Shown piece after piece: positions 54,925 to 64,000 of a stretch of 64,000 nt of DNA. This DNA is from Siphonodentalium dalli (Eukaryota; Mollusca; Scaphopoda; Gadilida; Siphonodentaliidae). Both the position numbers and the translations under genes were made by a program. How positions within the stretch are numbered: the first letter of the stretch is position 1; each line of letters starts with the position of its first letter. The stretch is from contig CP136067.1 of NCBI GenBank assembly GCA_032622095.1, positions 43,319,549 to 43,383,548 of the forward strand, read 5' to 3'. The notes beneath the pieces are model-generated. The model was not told where the DNA came from. It searched no databases and saw nothing but the letters and a program-made list of their open reading frames with translations.

Positions 54925-55758
54925 ATCAGGCCATGCATTTTGTAATTAGAATATGGCCTGTAAAAAGTATCTTGTGACGGAGGGATGAATTTCATTTTGA
55001 ATAAAATGCTGTATTTGGCTTATCCCTCTCGTGAATGAAGTGTCCTGAAATTTTGCGAAAACCCTGTGCCAATACATTCTCGCGTATATAAGAATATGCA
55101 CTGGCACAGGGTCTTTAATGCTGCACCATCGCAGCTCCCATCATGAAAGGGTTAAAAAACAAAAACTTGGGTAATTATCAATAGCCACTAGGAATGTTTT
55201 GAGAGAAAGTGTTTGTGAAGTAAAACTTTTAACATAAATCCTTGAATTGGGTACCAGCCATAGAATCTTTTTTTTTTTAAAGTTTTTATTGATCAAAATG
55301 ATATGTATGACATATATGTTTACAAACCAGTCATATAATCTGATGTACCAACAATGAACACTTTTATTTTGTTTGAAGTTTTATTTTATTAAACTAGCAC
55401 AAAACTATGTTATTTGAGTGTAGTATATATGTGTTTACAAGTACATGCATAGACTATTTCCTGGTGTGTGCGCCAAAGCAAAATTGTGCGCATGGATCCA
55501 AAATCAGGCACAAAATAAACTGTGCACCTACATTTTTCAAATTCGAAGGACTGCTGACATGTCTTTAATTTGTCCATGGAAATTTGTCATATTTATCTGC
55601 CATTATTGGACTTGGAAAATGCAAATGTTCTATCTGTGCAACACATTTAGCATTGATAATCAAGTACCAAAAGTTGAATTTAAATATATCTTGGTGCATA
55701 TATCTAGTCTTAGACCTATTAGAGGGGAAAAATATCCCGATTATGGGTTTAATCCTGT
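54925..55758. other. POFUT2 intron, mostly plain sequence
   Basis: AT-rich intron. It includes a 50-bp palindrome at 55062-55111 (annotated separately) and a 105-codon open frame at 55445-55762 without recognised domains. Confidence 0.5.
55062..55111. repeat. Stand-alone 50-bp palindrome related to the MITE hairpin
   Basis: CCCTGTGCCAATACATTCTC, GCGTATATAAGAATATGC and ACTGGCACAGGG. This has the same termini as the hairpins inside the 400-bp TTAA MITEs but a shorter centre and no TTAA ends, so the hairpin can occur alone. Confidence 0.75.
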
Positions 55759-56185
55759 TTAAAGACATAGTATGGACTTGTTTGGGTGCGTGAAATTGAT
55801 AAGTTAATACTTAGGCATTATGCCAACCTGGGGAATGTAGCATTATACTAACATATACAATAAGTTAGTACTCAGGCGTTATGCCAATCTGGGGAATGTA
55901 GCATTATACTAATATCATAGAAAATATCCAAGAAATCGGCCGTACCACTCATTAGAAATCACCATCTTAACTACGCTGAATTGTAAATATTTACATCTAG
56001 ATTCGGGACGCAACAATCGCGATAAACAAACACAAATGATTTCGCCATTGAGAGTCAGTGCATTTGGTTAATATATCAGAGTGTGTTGTCCATTTGGATT
56101 AATATTCGTAAACACAACTACTTTGAGCAAGATTATTCTCCAATTCTATTTGATCACCCTGTCGGAGTGTTTCACATCACTTTAA
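55759..56185. mobile_element. TTAA-flanked MITE, GACATAGTATGGACTTG family, copy 2
   Basis: Same blocks as 38096-38485: GACATAGTATGGACTTGTTT, AATTGTAAATATTTACATCT and GGAGTGTTTCACATCACT, flanked by TTAA. It has an internal direct duplication of about 60 bp (TGCCAACCTGGGGAATGTAG and TGCCAATCTGGGGAATGTAG). Confidence 0.8.
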
Positions 56186-56270
56186 TCCATTGATTTTCAC
56201 CACAGTTATGGACCTTTGTGGAATTAGAAGTTATTCTTCCATAGAAACTTATTGCATTACCCACTCTCTA

Positions 56271-56670
56271 TTAACCCTTTACCCAACAAACCGGCCAAAA
56301 CCGGCCAAATAAAGCTTCAACAGCCTAAAATATCTTCGGTCTGTCTCAATAAAACCATACAAATATGGATATCATTGGAACCGGCTCCTTGACCACATTG
56401 TGATAGTTACAGTTATGCCCTGTGCCAATGCATTCTCTTATATATGCGAGTCGACCATAGGTCGCCTCGCATATATAAGAGAATGCATTGGCCTAAAAAA
56501 AATCTTTTTTTAACACTTTTTACCATTTTTTCTTACATTCTTTAACAATTTTATAATTTTTAATGTGTTAAGCCAATGCATTCTCTTATATATGCGAGGC
56601 GACCTATGGTCGACTCGCATATATAAGAGAATGCATTGGCACAGGGCCATTCTGTTGGGTAAAGGGTTAA
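56271..56670 (-). mobile_element. 400-bp TTAA MITE with twin hairpins, copy 4
   Basis: Exactly 400 bp including TTAA sites, complete hairpins, reverse orientation. Its right end lies 59 bp upstream of the POFUT2 exon at 56730, inside the region where branch point and polypyrimidine tract must function. Confidence 0.93.
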
Positions 56671-56729
56671 GCTGAGTGTCAGAGGTCTATGTTACCCCGG
56701 TGTTGCAATAATTATGATGTTTGTTGCAG

Positions 56730-56851
56730 TGAGAGGAGAGCCAGCTATAGATGAGATATATTACCTACAGCGCTATAAAGAAGGATGGGGTGATCACTTC
56801 GAAGAAAAATATGATGAAAGAGAATGCATTGACAATACAGGTTTCTCTGAG
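56730..56851 (+). CDS. POFUT2: Protein O-fucosyltransferase 2, second recognised exon
   Basis: A 122-nt exon, acceptor TTTGTTGCAG and donor TCTGAG|GTATGA. Two bases complete the Val codon opened by the previous exon; it ends in phase 0. It encodes RGEPAIDEIYYLQRYKEGW then GDHFEEKYDERECIDNTG. The family pattern is IDQVYVLQ-x-Y-x-EGW...E-x-x-DERPC, and the Cys of DERECID matches a conserved family cysteine. Intact, with consistent phases on both sides. Confidence 0.93.
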
Positions 56852-56871
56852 GTATGATATTTGTTTGTGAT

Positions 56872-57139
56872 TAGGCTCCTTCGAATCACAATTTTTTTCA
56901 TTGAATCGAATCGAAATGGAGGCAAGATTTCACATCGAATCGAACCTCGATTCAAACTAAATAATCAAAAGTTCAGCGTCATTAACAATTTGTTTTTGTT
57001 GCCAGCGTTTATTGAAACGTACGTGACGAGTAACGTATCAATTCATCATGGCCCTATAACTATATATAAAGCGTATTTTTATGAAATGTTGTTGTTGTTT
57101 CTTGATGATATGGGGACTGCCTGATTGGATTGAGTGCCT
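56872..57139. repeat. Fragments of a TCGAATCG hAT end and an AGGTACTCAA MITE end
   Basis: TAGGCTCCTTCGAATCAC and GAATCGAATCGAAATGG resemble the terminus and subterminal motifs of the 4.2-kb hAT-like element at 49093. The right part, GATTGGATTGAGTGCC before TTTAA, is the end of another AGGTACTCAA-family copy directly next to the full copy at 57140. Confidence 0.6.
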
Positions 57140-57616
57140 TTAAAGGTACTCAATCCGATAAAACTCCTCTCAATTACTATTTCAATGGCTTCGGGGGTCA
57201 AAAATATTTGATTCGAGTCGAGGAAGTCACCCATCAAAGCTCAGAGTTGTTAGATATCGATTTTAGAAATTTATTATTTTTCATTATCGGGAATACTATC
57301 TGGCCCAGAACTCAGTCAAAATTGCGTTAAAATTACCACTTGATTTTAGAGTTATCCATCCTTGTCTGTTTGAATAGATTTGGAGTACACATCCAGAGCA
57401 GATTACGGCAGTTATTACTACTCATCTGGAGAACATAACAAATTTGAAAAATCAATATCTAATAACTCTGAGCTTTGTTTGATGGGTTCCTCGACTCGAA
57501 TCAAATATTTTTTACCCCCAAAGCCAAAGAAATAGTAATATAGGACCCTCTGATCGGATTGTTGTTGTTGGAATCTGTTGAGATGCGGACCCTCTTTACG
57601 GATTGAGTACCTTTAA
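57140..57616. mobile_element. TTAA MITE, AGGTACTCAA family, copy C
   Basis: 477 bp with TTAA at both ends and TIRs AGGTACTCAATCCG and CGGATTGAGTACCT. Complete. It is in a POFUT2 intron. Confidence 0.9.
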
Positions 57617-57842
57617 TACATAGCAAGGAGAATATAATTAAGTACATAGTACATATGTATTTCCAAGAATTTCAAAAGTAAACACCCGATTTTGTTATTG
57701 GCGAACATGAAACCGAAATGAGATATTTGTCAATCGTACTACTATTTGTGCACTGTGACATCATACTGCAGGGATTGTATGCAGAATATATTTATAGTGG
57801 CAGTAATATGAATGATACTAAAATCGTTTAGACTCTGTAATG
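57617..57842. other. POFUT2 intron, no feature
   Basis: AT-rich intron sequence; nothing supported. Confidence 0.4.
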
Positions 57843-57850
57843 CGCAGCTT

Positions 57851-58001
57851 CAAGCCTTGAAATAGTGTGCCTGTCATTTGCAGAATGAGGTCCCCAGAGG
57901 GTGAATTTAGTGACGCTATCCCGCACAGTGGGCTAGCATCACTAAATTCACCCTCTGGGGACCTCATTCTGCAAATGACAGGCACACTATTTCAAGGCTT
58001 G
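57851..58001. mobile_element. 151-bp near-perfect palindrome with exact 8-bp TSD
   Basis: Arms of about 68 nt starting CAAGCCTTGAAATAGTGTGC and containing CAGAATGAGGTCCCCAGAGG, loop around CCCGCACAGTGG. CGCAGCTT flanks both sides (57843-57850 and 58002-58009). Arms are almost identical, implying a very recent insertion. hAT-like foldback. Confidence 0.9.
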
Positions 58002-58009
58002 CGCAGCTT

Positions 58010-58805
58010 GTTCGAGAGTATGATTTTAATTTGACTGTGCCAATCTATATTGCATTTGAAAAAAAGAGTGTGTCTTGACAAGGATCATTATTGCCATAGA
58101 TATGAATATTTTTCAGGTCATTTGCAAAAAAAATCCTGCTTCTTTATTTGGTCCTTCTAAAACTCTTTAAAGGCTTGCTTAATTTTCGAGTCACTGATTA
58201 TTTTATAGTGTCTTGATATACGATTTTAATAAAAATCTATGACTTTAGATATTAAAATACTATAATTCATCACCATTTGGAATGTCTGTGTCTCAGAAGG
58301 TGCCAATAGAGTAATACTAAATAGCTGAAATCATAGAAACATTTCCCCCGTCTCGCTCCCAGAATACAACGGAATTCAAACTAAAATATAGAGTTATTCC
58401 CCTTCCATTGGAAATATTAGACTTTGCAGTAAAATTCAGATATAACTTAAGCACAAATAACACGCCAGTACCTCAACAAAAACAACATTTTCACAGTTTA
58501 TTACACCGGATAAGTTGATAATGCAATGTTTTTGAGCTTCCTCTTTCAAATGGTATATAATATAGCATATATTTTATATAATGTGATCTGGAGTTTCGAA
58601 AATTAAGAGGGCCTTTAATGGTGTATTCAGACTAATTTTTACGAAATATGTTTTATATTTTATTTAGATTTTGGTATATAAAATAACATACTGAAATGAG
58701 AAGCGCTACACGAAAGACGATATTTTATTTGATATTGATTTTAGTGCTCTCCTTTGAATGACTTTACAAAATCAGATACGATGATGAAATTTCTTTCCTT
58801 TTCAG
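58010..58805. other. POFUT2 intron with a diverged dispersed repeat
   Basis: AT-rich. 58350-58600 (AGAGTTATTCCCCTTCCATT, ACACCGGATAAGTTGATAAT, TTGAGCTTCCTCTTTCAAAT) is related in reverse to 26670-26860 and 17160-17240. The T-rich run before the next exon acts as the acceptor tract. Confidence 0.5.
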
Positions 58806-58936
58806 GATGATAAAGGACACTGGCGTGGCTGGTTGTTTGGTTATGATGAAATCTATGCAGGGAAGTTTAAATGTATCTCTGTCCAAGGTCATGCATCAGT
58901 TATGAAGCCCTTTCTATTAAACGTAACATCTGCCAG
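58806..58936 (+). CDS. POFUT2: Protein O-fucosyltransferase 2, third recognised exon
   Basis: A 131-nt exon, acceptor TTTCCTTTTCAG and donor GCCAG|GTAAGC, starting in phase 0 and ending with two bases of an Arg codon. It encodes DDKGHWRGWLFGYDEIYAG, then KFKCISVQGHASVMKPFLL and NVTSAR. It matches the POFUT2 segment YYRGWFWGYE...CLSVQG-x-A...LL-x-NTSAR, including the NVTS sequon-like site. The following family segment (LDRAE...YW-x-x-RRSM) was not found to the right, so the next exon should lie beyond the window or past the large element at 60133. Confidence 0.93.
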
Positions 58937-59576
58937 GTAAGCTAATATGGATATGCATGTACATATGTGTTCTGCAAGTATAGGTCATAACTCACTTGGG
59001 TATCTGTATAAGAATTACAGACCAGGGCACATAACGCTACAGTCTGTATTTATTGTCCAGATACCAATTAAGTGGTTAATAACATTGAAAAACAGATCCA
59101 CACCTCAAAGAAAAATGAATGATGCCACTACCAATACGAAGATTACCTATCAATTACCAGTCAATCAAAGGTTAATTGAATGTTTTGTGGTGTTGTATAC
59201 TCCTGCTGCACGAGTTGCAATTGAATGCTTATTGATTGTCGGAGTACTTTCATGTGTATTACTTATCAGTGTTGATAAATCATTTTCTCTCTGAATTTGA
59301 TGTTTTTATATTGATGACCAACCAAAACTTATACTGCCGAAATATTTGTGCCCCATGCAGGCCCTATCATGACTCCTACTAAGAGTATGATCCGTGATTA
59401 AACTTGTCAAGAGACTGGTTCGATCGTTGAGTCACAGCACGTAGCACCACATATTGTTAGAATTTTACACCTTATGTGCCCCTCTCCTGTTCAGCTTACT
59501 CTCCAATCAATGCCAATTTATTGTTTAGTTTTACCTGATGTTCCTGGCAAAATACAGATTCATAGAAGAAATTATT
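58937..59576. other. POFUT2 intron, no further exon recognised
   Basis: A 115-codon open frame starts near 58947 but begins inside the donor region and has no POFUT2 or other domain, so I read it as intron. Confidence 0.45.
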
Positions 59577-59976
59577 TTAACCCTTTACCCAACAAACCGG
59601 CCAAAACCGGCCAAATAAAGCTTCAACAGCCTAAAATATCTTCGGTCTGTCTCAATAGAACCATACAAATATGGATATCATTGGAACCGGCTCCTTGACC
59701 ACATTGTGATAGTTACAGTTATGCCCTGTGCCAATGCATTCTCTTATATATGCGAGTCGACCATAGGTCGCCTCGCATATATAAGAGAATGCATTGGCCT
59801 AAAAAAAATCTTTTTTTAACACTTTTTACCATTTTTTCTTACATTCTTTAACAATTTTATAATTTTTAATGTGTTAAGCCAATGCATTCTCTTATATATG
59901 CGAGGCGACCTATGGTCGACTCGCATATATAAGAGAATGCATTGGCACAGGGCCCTTCTGTTGGGTAAAGGGTTAA
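59577..59976 (-). mobile_element. 400-bp TTAA MITE with twin hairpins, copy 5
   Basis: Exactly 400 bp including TTAA sites. Reverse orientation, complete hairpins, nearly identical to the copies at 27067 and 56271. Confidence 0.93.
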
Positions 59977-60132
59977 TGGATTGGAGCGATTTGATTGGCC
60001 AAGGGATGTGGATCGGTTTTTAAATCCTCTTATTTCTGGCTGTGTTGATGTATACATGAGACCCATCATGAATTATCATCAGTATTTTCCTCACTGTTTG
60101 GGAACACATAGATTTGATAGTATTGATTTTAT

Positions 60133-63100
60133 CACTGTGTAGGAACTGTTACATCGGAAATCGTTCTATCGCCGGTTTGTGATGGTTCTTGACTGATTTG
60201 TGACGGTTCCTGATGATCGAAATTATACATTTTCACGACTTTTTGACAGTTAAAACGCAATTTTGAGGCATCTAGGTGATAACTCAATTAGTTATTTTCA
60301 ATCCCATCACAATCTGTGGCACAAATGAGCATGTTAATAACGAAACTTTCATTGTGCGAGTCATAACGACAAACACCGCGAATTTTGATAATTGTTTGTG
60401 TTCTCTCCTGATCGAGTCGGTTCTCTCCCCATTTAATCGTTCTATACAGGTAAAACTATGGCTAATATTTGCCATGGCACATGGTTCAAACTGCCAATTT
60501 TGTGAAAGTATACAAAGATAAACACAACAAACTATGCATTAAGTTGAAATTTGCACCAGTTGTCATTAATTTCGGTGAATTACACTGCCTTTCTATGCTT
60601 ATTCAATAACCTGTCAAAATTCACAGTCGCCAGCTAGTTTGAAAAATAACGCGTTTTGCAGGCCCAACATTTCCATGAGTCAATAGCCGGTTAACAATAG
60701 TGAAATTTCATAGCGCTGGACTTCGGAAAGCGTGAGCATAGACGGGATATATAGAGTTATCTGTCTTGTATTTTATCTATTATTTATTTTGGAACTTCTG
60801 TCTGTATGTATGTATTTGTGTTATAGACTCGAAAAACTGCTCGACCGATCTAACTAAGATTTGGTGTATAGGCCTACTTTGATCCAGGGAACAATATGGG
60901 CGGGTCCAATTTCACGTGCGACCGTGTCCTTGACCTTGACCTCGCTCATATAGGCATGTTTCTGGACCTCGACCGATCCAATTCAAATTTGGTATAATGT
61001 AGGCCTACTTTGATCCCTGGAACAATATGGGTGGGTCCAATTTCACGTGCAACCGTGTCCTTGACCATATTCGCTCATATAGGCATGTTTCCGGGCCGAT
61101 CGAACAGTAGTTTGTCCAGTTGGAGACGATCACAAATAAATCCCTAAATAGCCCGGATGAAGAGGGGACACATCGGCTAGTGTTGTCTATTTTCGTAGAC
61201 TTATTTTACTCAACAAAAAGCCAAAAATAAGACTTTAAAAGTTCGTTGACACCCATACAATGTGCTGATTACGCAGTTTATGAAGTTTATATCAGGCATC
61301 CGCTTGCTGGATGCTGATTATCTTGGTTAAATTATAGAATTCTAGAATATGCAGTTATTAAAGCATATACAAGCACAATAACCTTTCACTCAATCATATT
61401 TTAGATTGACAAGAGATCTCTGATTTTTTAATAGAAGACATAACAGACTTTCATTTTTAGAAAATGTAGGGGCGCATAGTCCCGCTTGCTGGGTTTTGGC
61501 CAACTTTTGGGCCCAGGCGCGCAGTTTCTATCAACATAAAATAAACAGCGGATTGCCGGAAATACATTCATAAATGCCGCATAAATTGAATTAGTTAACT
61601 CACGATCGATGTCCAGTGAATCTCTTTGATGGTTTAACACGGCTTAATCCACTATCCATAAGCACAAGTTACACACTATGTTTTATATTGTACATGCTCC
61701 TATATTAATTGTAATTCATAATTATTAATAAAGAATCAATTTAATACTCCATCTCCCGGCCACGTGGTCTCGCTTTGATTTTCCAGGAATTTATGTGACG
61801 TCATAAGCCATACATAGAAATCATTCAAATGTATTTTTAGCTTCGAATCATTCAGACAGATAGTGCATTCGACACCGTGTGACCTCAAATAATTTACTGA
61901 TGTCGGTGATCAAATGTCGGGCGTGTTGATTGACACCGCACTGTGAATGGAAAGTTGTGGAATTGGTAACTAGGTCGCGGCACCTTTGATCTCGCGACAC
62001 ATCATACAGGTATTCTCGCAACGCGGTAATAAAACGGAAAATGGGACACATTATTAACCAATCTCGTCTGGGTAGACACTGAAAATAGCGTTATCAGGTT
62101 CGGCCAACTTCGCTCTCTGTATTTGGCCTAGGTGCGCAATCGATCGCTTGCTGGTTTTCAATTTCAGGCGCGCGATGGTGCGCAAGAGCGATTGTTGTGC
62201 CTCAAAAATGAAAGTCTGATATAAAAAAGCAAAGAATCCTACAGTTACAAATATTATTATATGGACGTTAAACCTTTGGTTACTAAATGCGCTGTAATGA
62301 GAATTGACTTGAATCCTATTGATTAATTTGTAGGAATGCTTAGCTATTAAGTTCAACAAGCAGTAACATATAAAAAAGAGAAAACAATAATGCAGTTACA
62401 AATATTATTATATGGATGCTAATCCTTTGGTGACTAAATGTGCTGTAATGAGCAGCGACTTGAATCCTATTTATTCATTTGTAGGAATGCTCAGCTATTA
62501 AATTCAACATGCAGTAACAGATTGTTTGAATTATTAGCTAAACATTCATACAAATGAATCATTAGAAATCAGTGTTATGGGTGTCTGAACCTGGCTATTA
62601 AAAGGCACATTATTATTCCTCGCTGATAACGTGTCATATGAGCAGGGATGTGGGTTGGAGGGTCTCCAATGTTGGGGCGTCCACCTTGGAATTTCCAACC
62701 GCACCATCCCTTTGAAACATAACAAACTCATGAAGAAGGCCTGGCTTTGGTTTTTCCCAACTGCATGACACATTATAACTCTAGATTGTATGCCATTCTG
62801 AAGTGAATTGATCAGTAGCCTTCGATTGGCCACCATGCAAACCGGGGGAGAAATTCAGGATACATGGGGCCCAGTGAGAAAATGTGGATATCTGAACCTG
62901 AAAATCATCTAGACTGGCTTCAAGATTCCCAAGTGTTGGAAGTTTCCAACCTGGCACCCCACCCCCACAAGATTGGAAATGTTCCCAACAGATGGAGAGA
63001 GAGAGAGAGAGATGATTTATTTTGCAAAAGAGCATACATTATTTAATACAAAGCATATTAATTAAATGTAATTAGATTCTTTGTCCATTAAAACCAGTTT

Positions 63101-64000
63101 CTTGCCAATGGGGGGGGGGGTGTAAATGTGATATAGAAAACTAGATCACACCTGCTCCCTACTTCCTGTCCACCCATCATGAGTTTTGGATCAACTCTAA
63201 AGAACAGCTGTCCATTTGTTTATGTCAAATATGGTTGATTACATGTTTAAAGAGTAGGAAAGTATGCAAATATTGTCTAAAAACAACAAATTCCCCACTA
63301 TTAAATTGTTGTAAAATCAAATTAAGAGAACAATTTCAACATATTGTTGGTGTTAATTTTCTAACCAATCTATTGTAAGATAAGAAATTTGTAACTGTTG
63401 AACATTGTGACCAAAGTTGGGGATAGACACCAATTAAGCACCCCTCCCCAAGTCCCCCCACCACCCCAATCACGTCATAACATATCAATGATTCAGTTGA
63501 ACGTGATTTCATAAGTTATATTCATGCTGGGCGACAAACATGTGTAAATGTCCCTCAGGCGGACTTCAGAGGAGGAAATGTGGTGGCGCTGGCATTGAAA
63601 TATTGTCACATCTGGATCTTTCAATAATGCCCAGATTAAGTAAATGAATATAACATCTCATATTCTCCTGAGAGTAGATTTATATTACCATCGGTCATTT
63701 ATATAGGCGGGCATGATTATGATACTATACTCATCGAGACTTTCAATATTTTATTTCTGCCTATTAATGTCACTTAATCTCCCGTATTAGGTATTTATTG
63801 TGTTAATTCTTAATATACCTGTTCTATTATGCAAATTACATAAGCTACAGTCATATACTGGTTTAAAATGTCAGATACACAAGACGATTTTCGGACCAAA
63901 GTGCAGAAATCGTTCGAATAAATCTCATGTACAGAACCGTCACAGCCATGATTGGTTTGAAATAGAACCGTAACATGCACCCGTGTTGATTACGAGGTCA
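60133..64000. mobile_element. Second copy of the 6.4-kb element, inverted, cut by window end
   Basis: Starts CACTGTGTAGGAACTGTTAC after GATTTTAT and follows the sequence of 34459 back towards 28461 in reverse complement. 60276-60521, 60776-61180 and 62546-63190 match parts of 34316-32200. The last bases (TGCACCCGTGTTGATTACGA) match 28470 in reverse. It lacks the roughly 2.3-kb Helitron pair and the TTAA MITE found in copy 1, so those arrived after the copies separated. The far TIR is outside the window. Confidence 0.88.
60776..61180 (+). mobile_element. Helitron-like element with complete ends
   Basis: Starts TCTATTATTTATTTTGGAAC after a host A, has GTCTGTATGTATGTATTTGT, two units with ACGTGCGACCGTGTCCTTGA, and ends AGCCCGGATGAAGAGGGGAC, then ACATCGGCTAG before a host T. 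It gives the full ends of the family seen truncated at 23345 and 33230. Confidence 0.82.

Noticed and set aside
58947-59294. 115-codon frame as an alternative POFUT2 exon
   Set aside because: It starts just past a good GTAAGC donor and bears no similarity to the next POFUT2 segment.
32456-62836. Paired 90-96-codon frames in both copies of the 6.4-kb element (32456-32731 and 62546-62836) as its gene
   Set aside because: Similarity simply reflects the shared DNA. No domain is visible, and other frames are equally conserved.

Overview
This window is animal nuclear DNA: AT-rich, intron-split genes with GT/AG splice sites, and a very high load of DNA transposons, Helitrons, LINE remnants and minisatellites. 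Frequent ATACATGTAT-type motifs, many TTAA-flanked MITEs and the style of the LINE C-terminal domains suggest a marine lophotrochozoan, most likely a mollusc. That placement is an inference; no diagnostic gene fixes it.

Two genes can be reconstructed exon by exon. On the minus strand, from about 37.9 kb down to 12.85 kb, lies a PhyH-family (phytanoyl-CoA dioxygenase-like) Fe(II)/2-oxoglutarate oxygenase gene. Seven exons were found, at 37797-37884, 36523-36604, 26550-26663, 22170-22261, 21303-21393, about 13640-13752 and 12854-13005. Reading phases agree across every junction except at the sixth exon, which has either a one-base frameshift or a missing neighbouring exon. The first and last exons were not found. 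On the plus strand, from about 53.65 kb to 58.94 kb, are three consecutive exons of protein O-fucosyltransferase 2 (POFUT2). Both ends of that gene lie outside what I could recognise.

Layout. 1-6904: 52/56-bp minisatellite running off the left edge. 7463-12853: a 50-bp and then a 60-bp minisatellite. The 60-bp unit is 42 nt of the 3' end of the PhyH exon at 12854-13005 plus its splice donor and 18 nt of intron. 13-38 kb: PhyH exons separated by introns packed with elements (LINE 3' end, TTAA MITEs, hAT foldbacks, Helitrons, a 6.4-kb element with an 8-bp target duplication). 38-53 kb: no confident gene; MITEs, a LINE fragment, two elements whose ends are tandem motif arrays, and a 4.2-kb hAT-like element with a BED-finger remnant. 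53.6-59 kb: POFUT2 exons, each beside recent MITEs. 60.1-64 kb: a second, inverted copy of the 28-34.5 kb element, cut by the right edge.

Transposon calls rest mainly on structure read directly from the sequence: terminal inverted repeats, TTAA or 8-bp target-site duplications, Helitron ends (A|TC...CTAG|T with a 3' hairpin), and comparison of copies within the window. The two genes have no evident functional link. The notable feature is how strongly transposons and tandem duplication have reshaped exon edges.
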